Shown here: piece by piece, positions 30,344 through 39,034 of the stretch
Position numbering within the stretch: the stretch's first letter is position 1
Layout of the letters: every line of letters starts with the position of its first letter
From: Bacteroidales bacterium
GTDB taxonomy: Bacteria; Bacteroidota; Bacteroidia; Bacteroidales; VadinHA17
Direction of reading: 5' to 3'
Length of the DNA: 64,000 bases
Assembly (NCBI GenBank): GCA_016709865.1
Contig: JADJLX010000003.1
Span: 584,858 to 648,857 of the forward strand
Notes under the pieces: model-generated
What the model was told of the DNA's origin: nothing
The model's input: only the letters and a program-made list of their open reading frames with translations
Databases searched by the model: none
Program-made: the position numbers and the translations under genes

Positions 30344-30451
30344 ATAATGTGATTTTAAAATGACGTTAAAGATAATTTATTTCTGATTTCTTTATTCTAA
30401 CAATTGACAATCAGCAATTGTTTAACAAAACATAAGTATTAAAGATCTTCT

Positions 30452-30566
30452 TCGCCGTTACGCCCTTACGCCTTTACACTATTGCACCTTCGTTAAAGCT
30501 ACGGTGCACGCAGTACGCCATTCCTCCCATCATCTATAAAACATCATAAATAATACATTAAGCTCA
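30452..30566. repeat. GCCGTTACGCC repeats, nested palindrome and ATCATCTATAA tract
   Basis: Tandem CGCCSTTA units are followed by a GCACC...GGTGC hairpin (30484-30505) and an ATCATCTATAAAACATCATAAATAAT-type tract. Same module order as in the larger cassettes. Confidence 0.55.
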
Positions 30567-30625
30567 TAGGGTAAAAGCCCCCTTTGACGATCTTCTGTTT
30601 TTAACCCGATAAACTTAAATAATAG

Positions 30626-31150
30626 ATGAAATCAAAACTTATTTCAATTTGCAGTCTGATAGTATTAACTGCACTCATTTCACCGAAGATAAATGCTCAG
30701 TCGGCCATAAACAGAGACACACTGATGTTTGCAGCAAAAGAAATTATAAAAGGAACAAACTATTGTGGTCTGGCTACAGTCGATGCTTCAGGGCAGCCAC
30801 AGATGCGTACGATGAACCCTTTTCCTGTTAATGATGATTTCATTACATGGTTTGCCACATCAAGGAGCAGCCGTAAAGTAAAAGAGATTAAAAACAATCC
30901 CAAAGTATGTGTTTATTATGCCGACCATTCCACTGCAAAAGGATATGTCAGCATCACGGGAACCGCAGAGGTGATAGATGACAGGGACCTGTTGGTTAAG
31001 ATGAAACGCGATTACTGGAACGGAATACCAAACTGGGAAACCAATTTTGTTCTTATTAAGATAGTCCCGAAAACAATGGAAGTTGTTAATTATAAACGTG
31101 GACTGAGTAGTGATCCCAATACCTTCAGTGCACCGAAGATGGTCTTCTGA
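30626..31150 (+). CDS. Secreted pyridoxamine 5'-phosphate oxidase-fold protein
   Basis: A 174-residue protein with a signal peptide (ending KINAQ) and a PNPOx-like split barrel: NYCGLATVDASGQPQMRTMNP, then WFATSRSSRKVKEIKNNPKVCVYY and the C-terminal VLIKIVPKTMEVVNY. FMN or heme binding is expected. Export is unusual for a flavin split-barrel protein but occurs in Bacteroidota. Function unknown. Confidence 0.82.
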   Translation: MKSKLISICSLIVLTALISPKINAQSAINRDTLMFAAKEIIKGTNYCGLATVDASGQPQMRTMNPFPVNDDFITWFATSRSSRKVKEIKNNPKVCVYYADHSTAKGYVSITGTAEVIDDRDLLVKMKRDYWNGIPNWETNFVLIKIVPKTMEVVNYKRGLSSDPNTFSAPKMVF

Positions 31151-31224
31151 ATAGGAAAGAAGGGGAGAAAGGGAGAAAGGGAGATTGAATCAATTTCACT
31201 AAATTTGATTCATAAATTTTTCAT

Positions 31225-32133
31225 ATGTCACATCAGGATGCATCGATTAAATCGATACTATTTGCCTTACTGGCTAACTTTGGGATTGCTGTAACCAAGA
31301 CAGCAGCAGCAGTAATAACCGGATCGGGTGCTATGCTGGCCGAGTCGATACACTCCTTTGCCGACTGTGGTAACCAGGGATTGCTTTTCCTCGGGTTAAG
31401 CAAATCGAAGCGGAAGCCCGACCCTGATCATCCTCTGGGATATGGCAAAGAGATCTATTTCTGGTCGTTTATTGTAGCACTTATCTTATTCAGTATGGGA
31501 GGGATGTTCTCAATATATGAGGGCATCCATAAACTCAGTTCGCATGAAGGACTTACAAGTCCGATTATTGCAGTTGTTGTTTTATCTGTCAGCATGATTC
31601 TCGAGGCGGCTTCTCTGTATGGCTGTCTGACACAAATAAATAAGATAAGGCATAATGAATCACTCTGGAAGTGGGTTAAAAACACCCGTAAGAGTGAACT
31701 GGTAGTTGTATTGGGAGAAGATATCGCTGCTTTGCTGGGACTCTCTTTTGCTCTTATTGCGGTTCTGCTGTCTATTATAACAGGTAACCCTGTATTTGAT
31801 GCAATTGGAAGCATTGGCATTGGTGTTTTGCTGGTCTTTATTTCTATCTTCCTGGCCACCAAGGTAAAAAGCCTGCTTATCGGACAAAGTACTGATGATG
31901 AAACCCGTAAAGAGATAATAAGTATCCTTGAAGCAAGGCCCGAGATTGAGAAAATACTTAATCTCATCACATTACAGCTGGGTGCTCAGATAATGGTTGC
32001 CGTAAAAGCCAGAATGAAGGCAGTTGATTCTGCAGAACAGCTGATCAAAAATATAAATAACTGCGAAGCTGAACTAAAAAAGCACAATACTGCAATCAAC
32101 TGGGTCTTCTTCGAACCCGATATTGACGACTGA
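31225..32133 (+). CDS. Cation diffusion facilitator family transporter
   Basis: A 302-residue CDF-type metal/proton antiporter with six hydrophobic helices. Helix 2 carries SIHSFADCGNQ (an HxxxD metal site) and helix 5 VVVLGEDIAAL (the second metal site, with ED in place of the usual HxxxD). A C-terminal cytosolic dimer domain follows (ETRKEIISILEARPEIEK). It probably exports zinc, iron or manganese; the altered helix-5 motif makes specificity uncertain. Confidence 0.87.
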   Translation: MSHQDASIKSILFALLANFGIAVTKTAAAVITGSGAMLAESIHSFADCGNQGLLFLGLSKSKRKPDPDHPLGYGKEIYFWSFIVALILFSMGGMFSIYEGIHKLSSHEGLTSPIIAVVVLSVSMILEAASLYGCLTQINKIRHNESLWKWVKNTRKSELVVVLGEDIAALLGLSFALIAVLLSIITGNPVFDAIGSIGIGVLLVFISIFLATKVKSLLIGQSTDDETRKEIISILEARPEIEKILNLITLQLGAQIMVAVKARMKAVDSAEQLIKNINNCEAELKKHNTAINWVFFEPDIDD

Positions 32134-32285
32134 AGAAGGAGGGGGAGAAGAGGAGAAAGGGAGAGGGGGAGACTGCACGACTGCATGACTGCAAGACATT
32201 TCTTCCGCCCTTGCGCCTTTACGCCATAACGCCCTTGCGCCCTTCCCCCCATCATCTATCATCTATAATACATAATCCATAATTC
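32134..32285. repeat. Complete intergenic repeat cassette
   Basis: Four modules follow in fixed order: purine-rich GGGAGA units, GACTGCAYGACTGC units, CGCCCTTGCGCCTTT units, and an ATCATCTATCATCTATAATACAT-like AT tract that ends before the next gene. No gene. Confidence 0.65.
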
Positions 32286-32361
32286 ATCCTTGCTTCTATT
32301 CCGATTTATTTGTAAATTTGGTATATACTACTTCTTTGTCTCAAACTAAAAGCAGTGTCCA

Positions 32362-33105
32362 ATGAAAAAGAAAGCAGAAACCATTAAAGCTGAAAATATC
32401 AGAAAGACATTCTATCGTACCCGTAAAGCCATAGGATGGCTGGGAATACTCCTCTCCTTTATATTGTTGCTGCTTTCTTTCATTCCTTTTTTTAAAACAG
32501 CTATTCAGCCTTCAATAAGCCATTACTACTATACAAATCTGCGCGAGATTTTTACAGGAGTACTCTGCGCCACAAGTCTTTTTCTGATCTCATACAGGGG
32601 GTATTCTAACGAGATCTTCTGCTTAAATGAGAATATAATGACAAACATTGCAGGTTTTTTAGCTTTAGGAGTCGCTCTTATGCCTACCAATCCTGTTAAG
32701 GTGAATGGTGAAATTAACTGGTTAGATAAAATTGATACTCTATTGCCGGTATACGAATCCTGGACTGGAACCCTTCACTATATTTTTGCTGCCGGCTTTT
32801 TCTTTATACTGGCTCATATCTCCCATAATATTTTTGTACTGGGTCAGATAGAAATCAAGGGCAAAACCACCCAGCCTTATAATGAGAACAGGATCTACAG
32901 GATATGTGGCTGGGTGATTTTCATAGCTATTCTTTTGATTCCGGTAGGCAAGTTTTTGGTAGGGGAGTATTCAACGTTGCCTCTTGAAGCTGTTGCACTA
33001 GTTGCTTTCGGTATTTCGTGGCTTACCAAGGGAAGGATTTTTGAAGTGACCAAGGCAGCGGGAAAAGCAGTTTACATGGAAAATCGTAAAGAAACTAAAA
33101 AGTAA
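32362..33105 (+). CDS. DUF998-like multi-pass membrane protein
   Basis: A 247-residue protein with about six hydrophobic helices (the first near residues 24-45, the last near 205-225). The loop SISHYYYTNLREIFTGVLC after helix 1 resembles uncharacterised DUF998-type or Frag1-like proteins. No catalytic residues are recognised. Confidence 0.6.
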   Translation: MKKKAETIKAENIRKTFYRTRKAIGWLGILLSFILLLLSFIPFFKTAIQPSISHYYYTNLREIFTGVLCATSLFLISYRGYSNEIFCLNENIMTNIAGFLALGVALMPTNPVKVNGEINWLDKIDTLLPVYESWTGTLHYIFAAGFFFILAHISHNIFVLGQIEIKGKTTQPYNENRIYRICGWVIFIAILLIPVGKFLVGEYSTLPLEAVALVAFGISWLTKGRIFEVTKAAGKAVYMENRKETKK

Positions 33106-33116
33106 TGATATTATAA

Positions 33117-33251
33117 GCCTCGTGGTATAATCCCCGTAACGGTGAATCAACGCCTTCAGGCACATTCGACTGCAAAGGAGAGATACTGTTCGACCCGCCA
33201 GGCGAAAGAGCAAATGACAACGACTGGGTGCTGGTCCTTAACAAAAAATAG
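33117..33251 (+). pseudogene. C-terminal remnant of a PF12904-type glycoside hydrolase
   Basis: In the frame of 33123 the DNA reads SWYNPRNGESTPSGTF..., then DPPGERANDNDWVLVLN and a TAG stop. This is the C-terminal tail of the putative collagen-binding domain that ends DUF4038-type glycoside hydrolases. A TAA stop lies two codons before it and no body of the enzyme is present, so it is a ~45-codon gene relic. The ORF called in the other frame here is not real. A short palindrome starts at its stop. Confidence 0.65.
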
Positions 33252-33277
33252 GCATGCTTCGGCTGCGCTCAGCAAGC
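33252..33277. repeat. Short palindromic element, GCATGCTTCGGC type
   Basis: GCATGCTTCGGC...GCGCTCAGCAAGC starts at the stop codon of the gene relic. A reverse-oriented relative at 20511-20535 abuts the stop of the secreted low-complexity protein. Confidence 0.5.
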
Positions 33278-33359
33278 GTGTGTGGCTCAGAGCACAGAGC
33301 ACGGAGCATGGAGCACAGAGCACAGGGAAGAGTATTGAAAATAATCAAATAACATATCG

Positions 33360-33707
33360 ATGACATCTGACAAAAGCATTCCGTTTCAGACTATAGACTG
33401 GTCTATGATACCCAAAACAGAACATAAAGGTGAAACCGGAACTGCATACTGGCAGACCTTACAATATCCGGGATTAAGGATCCGTATTGTTGAGTATACC
33501 CCCGGCTATCTTGCCGATCACTGGTGCCGGAAAGGTCATATTGTTCATTGTCTCGAAGGTGAGTTTGTAAGTCAGCTCAGCGATGGCACAGTGACTCTGT
33601 TGAAAAAGGGCATGACATACGTTGTATCTGATGACCTTAGTTCTCACCGTTCTGTCTCTGCCGCAGGTGTAAAACTATTAATTATAGATGGTGATTTTTT
33701 AATGTAG
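33360..33707 (+). CDS. DHCW-motif cupin-fold protein
   Basis: A 115-residue single-domain cupin. It carries ADHWCRKGHIVHCLEGEF, the conserved block that gives the DHCW-type cupin family its name, then a second strand set ending SHRSVSAAGVKLLIID. The family is a conserved, uncharacterised metal-binding cupin. It is followed by a transporter gene after 31 bases. Confidence 0.82.
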   Translation: MTSDKSIPFQTIDWSMIPKTEHKGETGTAYWQTLQYPGLRIRIVEYTPGYLADHWCRKGHIVHCLEGEFVSQLSDGTVTLLKKGMTYVVSDDLSSHRSVSAAGVKLLIIDGDFLM

Positions 33708-33738
33708 TAAAGAACCTTTAAACCGTTAACCAGTTTAG

Positions 33739-34620
33739 ATGATGGAGACTGCCATGGTTACAATAGCTGTCTTACTGCGGATATTATCCAATCCGTTGGG
33801 TAATGTCTTTCAGAAACAGCTTACGGCAAAAGGAATCCATCCTCTGTTTGTTAATTTCCTGACATATTTCCTGTTATCAGTCTTTTGTATAGTTGCTATT
33901 TTCTTTTTTAATCTTCCTGAAGTACCCCGGCAATTCTGGATCTATTCAGTTCTGGCGGGTATGACCGGAGCACTTGGCAACGGCTTCCTCGTTAAAGCAA
34001 TAAACGATGGAGAACTTTCGGTACTCGGGCCGGTTAATTCCTATAAATCGGTTGTGGGGATTATCGGCGGGATCATACTGCTGGGAGAGATCCCTTCATT
34101 ATGGGGAATTGCAGGAATTGTGCTTATCATCTACGGAAGCTATTTTGTTCTCGATACCACCGAAGAAAGGTTTTCATTTGCACTCCTGAAAAGAAGCGAT
34201 ATTCAGTTCCGTTTGATAGCAATGATACTAACAGCCATTGAAGCTGTATTTCTGAAGAAAGTAATTATTGCATCATCTTCAACAATAGCATTCCTGAGCT
34301 GGTGCTGTTTCGGTGCTCTCTTTTCATTTATTCTTTTGTTTGTTTACCGTCTCGATTTCTTAACAGAAGTGAAGAAAACCAGTCTCAGTGATACTCGGAA
34401 ATTTGTCCTGCTCATAGCCTGTATCGGCACAATGCAGTTCACTACAAACTTCACTTTCGAACACATGCCTGTTGGTTACTCTTTATCACTCTTTCAGCTC
34501 TCCGCAATTGTCAGTGTATTCTTCGGCTACCGGTTCTTCAAAGAACGCGATATCCGCAAAAAGTTACTCGGTTCCTTTATCATGATAATCGGTTCAGTCA
34601 TAGTTTTCTTTCTAAAGTAA
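33739..34620 (+). CDS. EamA/DMT family transporter
   Basis: A 293-residue membrane protein with ten hydrophobic helices in two EamA repeats (first repeat to about residue 140: GALGNGFLVKAINDGELSVLGP, then SYKSVVGIIGGIILLGEIPS). Drug/metabolite-superfamily exporters move amino acids, nucleotides or lipids. It may be co-transcribed with the cupin gene. Substrate unknown. Confidence 0.82.
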   Translation: MMETAMVTIAVLLRILSNPLGNVFQKQLTAKGIHPLFVNFLTYFLLSVFCIVAIFFFNLPEVPRQFWIYSVLAGMTGALGNGFLVKAINDGELSVLGPVNSYKSVVGIIGGIILLGEIPSLWGIAGIVLIIYGSYFVLDTTEERFSFALLKRSDIQFRLIAMILTAIEAVFLKKVIIASSSTIAFLSWCCFGALFSFILLFVYRLDFLTEVKKTSLSDTRKFVLLIACIGTMQFTTNFTFEHMPVGYSLSLFQLSAIVSVFFGYRFFKERDIRKKLLGSFIMIIGSVIVFFLK

Positions 34621-34744
34621 TAATCATGACCCGGCACACAGCACCACTTAGCCGTCAAATTTAAGATTTTGAAAAAGGTTAGGTGTAGTTGAATACAAAA
34701 GGTACAACTATCTTAATATCAGGATATAGTAAGCTAAATAAACT

Positions 34745-35326
34745 CTCCCCTCCTTTTGAAGGAGGGGTGGCCGGACTACATTTTAATTTTGATACAAATG
34801 CTTATCCCGGCCGGGGTGGTTGATTATTCTATCAGATTACTAATTCCTTTTTTATTAAATATTTTAATTATCTCACCTTTTAAATATTCAGGATCCTGGA
34901 ATACAAATCTTTTTTCAAACCTTAAAATTGTGAATCCTAAACTCTCGAGATATTTATCCCTGTTTTCATCTTTTTGTATCCGATGATATTCACCATGAGG
35001 ATTTCCATCCAGCTCAATAATAAGTTTTTCTGACGGACAACAAAAGTCAACAATGTATCTGCCAATACTATACTGTCTTCTGAATTTTCTTCCTGCAAGT
35101 TTCTTTGACTTAAGCATAACCCATAGAGCTACCTCAGCTTAAGTTGAGTTGTTCCTGAGAACTGATCTGAATCCTTTCAGGCTTTTTCTGTTGATGAGGT
35201 TTTTGTTGATCATGGATTTAAAGGTACGAAAAAACTAATAAAATCAACCACCCCGTCCGGGAAATAATATTTCATAAAAGGCAGATAATCAGTACTCCCG
35301 TCCACCCCTCCTTCAAAAGGAGGGGA
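34745..35326. mobile_element. Hairpin-bounded element carrying a DUF559 endonuclease gene
   Basis: About 580 bp with inverted ends of the same design as at 28.2 kb. The outer palindrome CCCCTCCTT...AAGGAGGGG is followed by GTGGCCGG, an AT-rich spacer and an inner CCGGCCGGGGTGGTTGATT block; the right end mirrors this (ATCAACCACCCCGTCCGG ... GTCCACCCCTCC). The DUF559 gene lies between the inner blocks. No clear target duplication was found. It could be a self-mobilising unit or a repeat with a captured nuclease. Confidence 0.75.
34824..35213 (-). pseudogene. DUF559 endonuclease-domain protein with internal stop codon
   Basis: The C-terminal part reads KLAGRKFRRQYSIGRYIVDF, ELDGNPHGEYH and FTILRFEKRFVF, the core of DUF559 (PD-(D/E)xK-type, Vsr-related). 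Upstream the same frame continues back to an ATG at 35213 (MINKNLINRKSLKGFRSVLR NNST) and breaks at one TAA, codon 25, before AEVALWVML. Homologues usually read Ser there (TCA), so one base change made the stop. Restart at the Met of MLKSKKLAGR could give a shortened 97-residue product that keeps the nuclease core. Confidence 0.72.
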
Positions 35327-35489
35327 GACTTTTACTTATTCCCGCATCTTCAATACTAAGCTTAAGTTGAAGCCTATGCATTTCACCCTGCTTAGCATTA
35401 GCTAATTTCCTGCCCTTACGCCCTTACGCCTTTACGCCCTTGCGCCTTTACGCCTTTTTATTATATTTGAATATCATTAAAGTTTAACA

Positions 35490-36059
35490 ATGAATAACGA
35501 TAACCGCCCCTACGTTTGCCCTGCTGAGTTTTCAGGCAGTCTTGATAATCCAATACGACGTTTATTTCATAATCCCCGGAAGATACTGGGGCCATTCATA
35601 AACAAAGGAATGACTGTCCTTGACCTGGGATGCGGACCGGGATATTTTACAGGCGAACTGGCAAATCTTGTCGGGGAGGAGGGAAAGGTGATTGCAGCAG
35701 ATCTGCAGGAGAAAATGCTTGCCAGGATGGCAATTAAGATAAAGGCAATGGGAGTAGAGAATAGAGTGGAGCAGCATAAATGCTCTGCAGATAAAATAGG
35801 CCTCATGAAAAAAGTTGATTTTGTTCTCGCCTTCTGGATGGTTCATGAAGTCCCTGATCAGCTGGGAATGTTTTTCGAGCTGCAAAATATTTTGAGTTCA
35901 GGCGGGAGAATTCTTGTCATCGAGCCAAAAATCCATGTGCCGTCAGCAGCATTTGCTAAAACAATCGCGTATTCAGAGACAGCTGGTTTTGAAATTATTG
36001 AAAGGCCAAAGGTTGTTATAAGCAGATCAGTCCTGTTGTCTGTAAGAAGTAATAAATAA
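35490..36059 (+). CDS. Class I SAM-dependent methyltransferase
   Basis: A 189-residue methyltransferase with the Rossmann SAM motif VLDLGCGPGYFTGELA near residues 40-55, motif II VIAADLQEKML and the later GRILVIEPKIHV. The N-terminal PAEFSGSLDNPIRRLFHNP is typical of a Bacteroidota methyltransferase subfamily. Substrate unknown. A TATATTTG box at 35462-35469 is a likely -7 element. Confidence 0.87.
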   Translation: MNNDNRPYVCPAEFSGSLDNPIRRLFHNPRKILGPFINKGMTVLDLGCGPGYFTGELANLVGEEGKVIAADLQEKMLARMAIKIKAMGVENRVEQHKCSADKIGLMKKVDFVLAFWMVHEVPDQLGMFFELQNILSSGGRILVIEPKIHVPSAAFAKTIAYSETAGFEIIERPKVVISRSVLLSVRSNK

Positions 36060-36151
36060 AAAACCAAAGCACTTCGGGCAACGCTGTTCAACACTCCATA
36101 ATTCAAAAAAGTTTATTATTTTCACTCATCATTACCTCAAAACACTATCCT

Positions 36152-36811
36152 ATGAATACCGGAAATAAAATCCTGCTTGTCATCTGTGGAATTACATTAG
36201 CTGCCGGAGTAATAATTTATCTTGAAGCATCAGCATATCAGAAGACTGCTAAACTCACTGTGGGAACTGTTGTAAACAGCGGGATGTCACGTTATGAGAT
36301 AAAATACACATCTGACGATGGCATTGAAAGAAACAGTCAGAGAACCCAGAGCAGTAAGGGAAGGAAATATCATGATGGTGATAAAGTGAAGGTCTTCTAT
36401 CAGGTAACTGATCCCGACAAATGCCGCATCACAGACGGAAAGAGAGGGGGGAAGAAAGTTGTATTCTGGGGATTCATCCTGCTACTGTTTAACCTGACTA
36501 TGATCTATTTAAACAGAAAAAAGGAGACTACGGAAAAATATTTCAAAACGACAGGCAGGAAAGTGGAGGCACAGATTCTGAAAATTGATTTTGACATGGA
36601 AATTAATATCAGGAATAAGAATCCATATTTGATCCACTGTAAATGGACCGATCCGATGACAGGCAAGGAATACAGGCATACTATCAGATATATATGGCAG
36701 GATCCGGAAACCCTCCTTGCCGGACGTAAAACAATAGATGTCTATATCGATCGGAATGATCCGGAGAAGTATTTTATGGATATTGCTTTTCTGGGAGATA
36801 CTGCAAAATAG
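36152..36811 (+). CDS. DUF3592-like membrane protein
   Basis: A 219-residue protein with hydrophobic helices near residues 7-25 and 105-120. Each is followed by an OB-like DUF3592 block (KYTSDDGIERNSQ...GDKVKVFYQVTDPDKC, then LIHCKWTDPMTGKEYR...VYIDRNDPEKYFMD). Function of the family is unknown. Confidence 0.7.
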   Translation: MNTGNKILLVICGITLAAGVIIYLEASAYQKTAKLTVGTVVNSGMSRYEIKYTSDDGIERNSQRTQSSKGRKYHDGDKVKVFYQVTDPDKCRITDGKRGGKKVVFWGFILLLFNLTMIYLNRKKETTEKYFKTTGRKVEAQILKIDFDMEINIRNKNPYLIHCKWTDPMTGKEYRHTIRYIWQDPETLLAGRKTIDVYIDRNDPEKYFMDIAFLGDTAK

Positions 36812-36828
36812 TCTGTACCCTGACCCAT

Positions 36829-36926
36829 GAAAAGGAGAGGGGGAGACTGGGAGAATGGGGGACTCAGGGGCAAAATTACTCCGTGTAAAATCCGTGGCCT
36901 CCGTGTCTCCGTGGTAAAAGAAAACT
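36829..36926. repeat. Purine-rich and CTCCGTG repeat region
   Basis: GGGAGA-type units are followed by several CTCCGTG units ending CCGTGGTAAAAG, without the GACCGCAA module. Confidence 0.5.
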
Positions 36927-36953
36927 AAAAGACAAACAGCAATACCCTGCACC

Positions 36954-37484
36954 ATGATCACCTTTGAACTGGTAAGTAAAAAACGCAAACCAATCAAACG
37001 CTATGCCTTTGGAGGGATAATTAGCGGCTTTTTGATTCTGATTCTTGTCGGATCGACAGGTCGCTGGTTAAATGATACTGTAAGTGTGGCGTTGATGATC
37101 CTTGTTGCCTGTCTTTTTGTAGCCTCCCTGTATATTATCAATTACTCGGTTAAGTTCAAGGATGTAATCGGTCAGATCTCTTTTTTTGAGAATTATATCG
37201 AGGTGAAATCAGACCAGGAAAAAGAAATAATCTATATCGATAATATCCGCAGCATCCGTTTCAAAATTTCCGGATATGAAGGATTAAACAGCACTACATT
37301 TTTTGAATACCTGTTATGGTTCCCTGCATACTTTTCCTATAAAAACGGCATGAACAATTTTGTAAATATCGTCACCAGTGCAGGCACACGGCAATTCGAA
37401 TTCTACATTCCAGATAAAACCAACTGGCAGAATATCAAAAAACTTGCACAGCATTACCATACCGTCCTTTCCAAAATCCGATAG
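36954..37484 (+). CDS. Small membrane protein with PH-like domain
   Basis: A 176-residue protein with two helices (about residues 20-38 and 45-65) and a soluble PH-like domain (QISFFENYIEVKSDQEKEIIYIDNIRSIRFK). It resembles, but is not a copy of, the PH-domain membrane protein at 26.0 kb. The stop codon TAG lies in the first unit of an AATGAC/GTCATT array. Confidence 0.55.
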   Translation: MITFELVSKKRKPIKRYAFGGIISGFLILILVGSTGRWLNDTVSVALMILVACLFVASLYIINYSVKFKDVIGQISFFENYIEVKSDQEKEIIYIDNIRSIRFKISGYEGLNSTTFFEYLLWFPAYFSYKNGMNNFVNIVTSAGTRQFEFYIPDKTNWQNIKKLAQHYHTVLSKIR

Positions 37485-37606
37485 TCATTCAATAGTCATT
37501 CAATTGTCATTCGATCGTAGAACAATCAATGACAACCAATGACGGCGAAGCCAAATGACTACGAATGACAACCGAAGGCTAAATGACGGCGAAGCCAAGT
37601 GACACA
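37483..37606. repeat. GTCATT ... AATGAC array 1
   Basis: Three GTCATTC units, the core GTAGAACAATC, then six AATGAC-type units separated by GGCGAAGCCA-like spacers. The halves are inverted copies, so it can fold as one long hairpin. It begins at the stop codon of the upstream gene. Confidence 0.7.
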
Positions 37607-37735
37607 TTCAAAATCTCCGTGTTCCTCCATGCTCTCCGTGTCTCTGTGGTTTTTTACCGCTTTGACTTTTGCCTTTGCGCCTTTGCGCCCTTCCTCCCAT
37701 CATCTATCTTCTATAATACATATTACATTTTTTCG
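37607..37735. repeat. CTCCGTG, CCTTTGCGCC and AT-tract repeat cassette
   Basis: CTCCGTGTTCCTCC units, then CTCTGTGGTTTTTTACCGC (a small hairpin with a T loop), CCTTTGCGCC units, and an ATCATCTATCTTCTATAATAC-like tract. No gene. Confidence 0.6.
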
Positions 37736-37772
37736 ATTTAATCCGTAATTTTAGGCCAGCTAAAACCCGAAA

Positions 37773-38549
37773 ATGAAAAAAGCCTGGAAAAAAGCTGTTC
37801 TGGAAGCACTGGAACGCACAAGGAGTATAAAAAATGAGACTCTGACCGCAAAAGATCTTCAGCACTTACCTGCTATTGTTCAGAAATACATTGAATATAC
37901 CGGATCAGTGGGGAAAGAAAAAGTAACGAATTTCAGAGCCGTTTTTAAAGGGGGGATAAGATCAAATTCCTCTGAAGAATACATGCCTCTTACATCTGTG
38001 CAGTATAATTTCACTGATAGGCCAACACGGCTTTTCTACATCGTTGCAAAGAAGAAAGGTATTCCTGCAAAAGGGATTCACCTGTACCGCGACCAGAAAG
38101 CAATTATGCTTGTAAAAATATTCGGACTCTTTACTGTGGTGAATGCCAGCGGCAAGGAAATGGATCAGGGCGAGACAGTGACTCTGTTTAACGACATGTG
38201 TTTCATGGCACCTGCTTCACTCATTGACCGGAATATTATATGGAAGGAGATAGACGAAGTAACAGTTGAGGCAAAATTCACTAATGGTAATATTACTATC
38301 GGTGCTACATTGTATTTTAACGGCAAAGGGGAACTTGTTGACTTTCTTAGCAACGACAGATTTGAGACGACAGATGGCAAGACATACAAAAACTATCCCT
38401 GGCTCACACCCGTTACAGGCTATAGTGATGTAAACGGATTCAGGCTGCCCTCGGGTGCCAGACTGATCTATAAACATCCCGATGAAGAGTTATGCTACGG
38501 CGAGTTCAACCTTGTCATCATCGACTACAACTGCAAAGAATTTGAATAA
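37773..38549 (+). CDS. DUF6544 family protein
   Basis: A 258-residue soluble protein with the DUF6544 pattern: LQHLPAIVQKYIEYTGSVGKEKV, then LYRDQKAIMLVKIFGLFTVV, FNDMCFMAPASLIDRNI and FLSNDRFETTDGKTY. Family role unknown. Without a visible signal peptide it should be cytosolic. The DUF2200 gene lies 61 bases downstream. Confidence 0.78.
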   Translation: MKKAWKKAVLEALERTRSIKNETLTAKDLQHLPAIVQKYIEYTGSVGKEKVTNFRAVFKGGIRSNSSEEYMPLTSVQYNFTDRPTRLFYIVAKKKGIPAKGIHLYRDQKAIMLVKIFGLFTVVNASGKEMDQGETVTLFNDMCFMAPASLIDRNIIWKEIDEVTVEAKFTNGNITIGATLYFNGKGELVDFLSNDRFETTDGKTYKNYPWLTPVTGYSDVNGFRLPSGARLIYKHPDEELCYGEFNLVIIDYNCKEFE

Positions 38550-38610
38550 CGTACTTTCTCTGCCGCTTTGCGCCCTTGCGCCCTTTATAAAAACAAAATC
38601 TGAAAAAACT

Positions 38611-38973
38611 ATGAATAGCCCAGTCACACACGATCAGCGTATAGCAAATATGAGTTTTGCGTCGGTCTATCCATTGTATATTGCAAAAGTGGAGAAGAAA
38701 GGCCGGACAAAAGAAGAATTGCATCAGGTTATTGAGTGGTTAACAGGCTTTAGTGTCAGCAAGCTTCAGGAGCTGATAAAAGAGAACGCAACTTTTGAAA
38801 CCTTCTTCCGTGAAGCCACCCTGAACCCGAATGCACACCTTATTACCGGAGTAATCTGCGGATACCGTGTTGAGGAGATTGCCAATCCTCTGACTCAGCA
38901 GGTGCGGTATCTTGATAAGCTCGTTGATGAGCTGGCAAAGGGAAGGAAGATGGAGAAGATTTTACGCGGCTGA
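38611..38973 (+). CDS. DUF2200 domain protein
   Basis: A 120-residue protein with the DUF2200 signature: IANMSFASVYPLYIAKVEKKGRTKEELHQ, LNPNAHLITGVICGYRVEEI and QQVRYLDKLVDELAKG. The start is the Met of MNSPVTHDQRI, not the longer frame that overlaps the upstream gene. Fold and role unknown. Confidence 0.85.
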   Translation: MNSPVTHDQRIANMSFASVYPLYIAKVEKKGRTKEELHQVIEWLTGFSVSKLQELIKENATFETFFREATLNPNAHLITGVICGYRVEEIANPLTQQVRYLDKLVDELAKGRKMEKILRG

Positions 38974-39034
38974 TGCCTTTCCGGTCTTTGCTGTTAATGG
39001 ATTTTTTATCGGACTTAATACAATAATCTGTTAA

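Noticed and set aside
33142..33363. A 73-residue ORF after the 32.4 kb gene
   Set aside because: It is the wrong frame of the glycoside-hydrolase tail; the other frame has clear homology.
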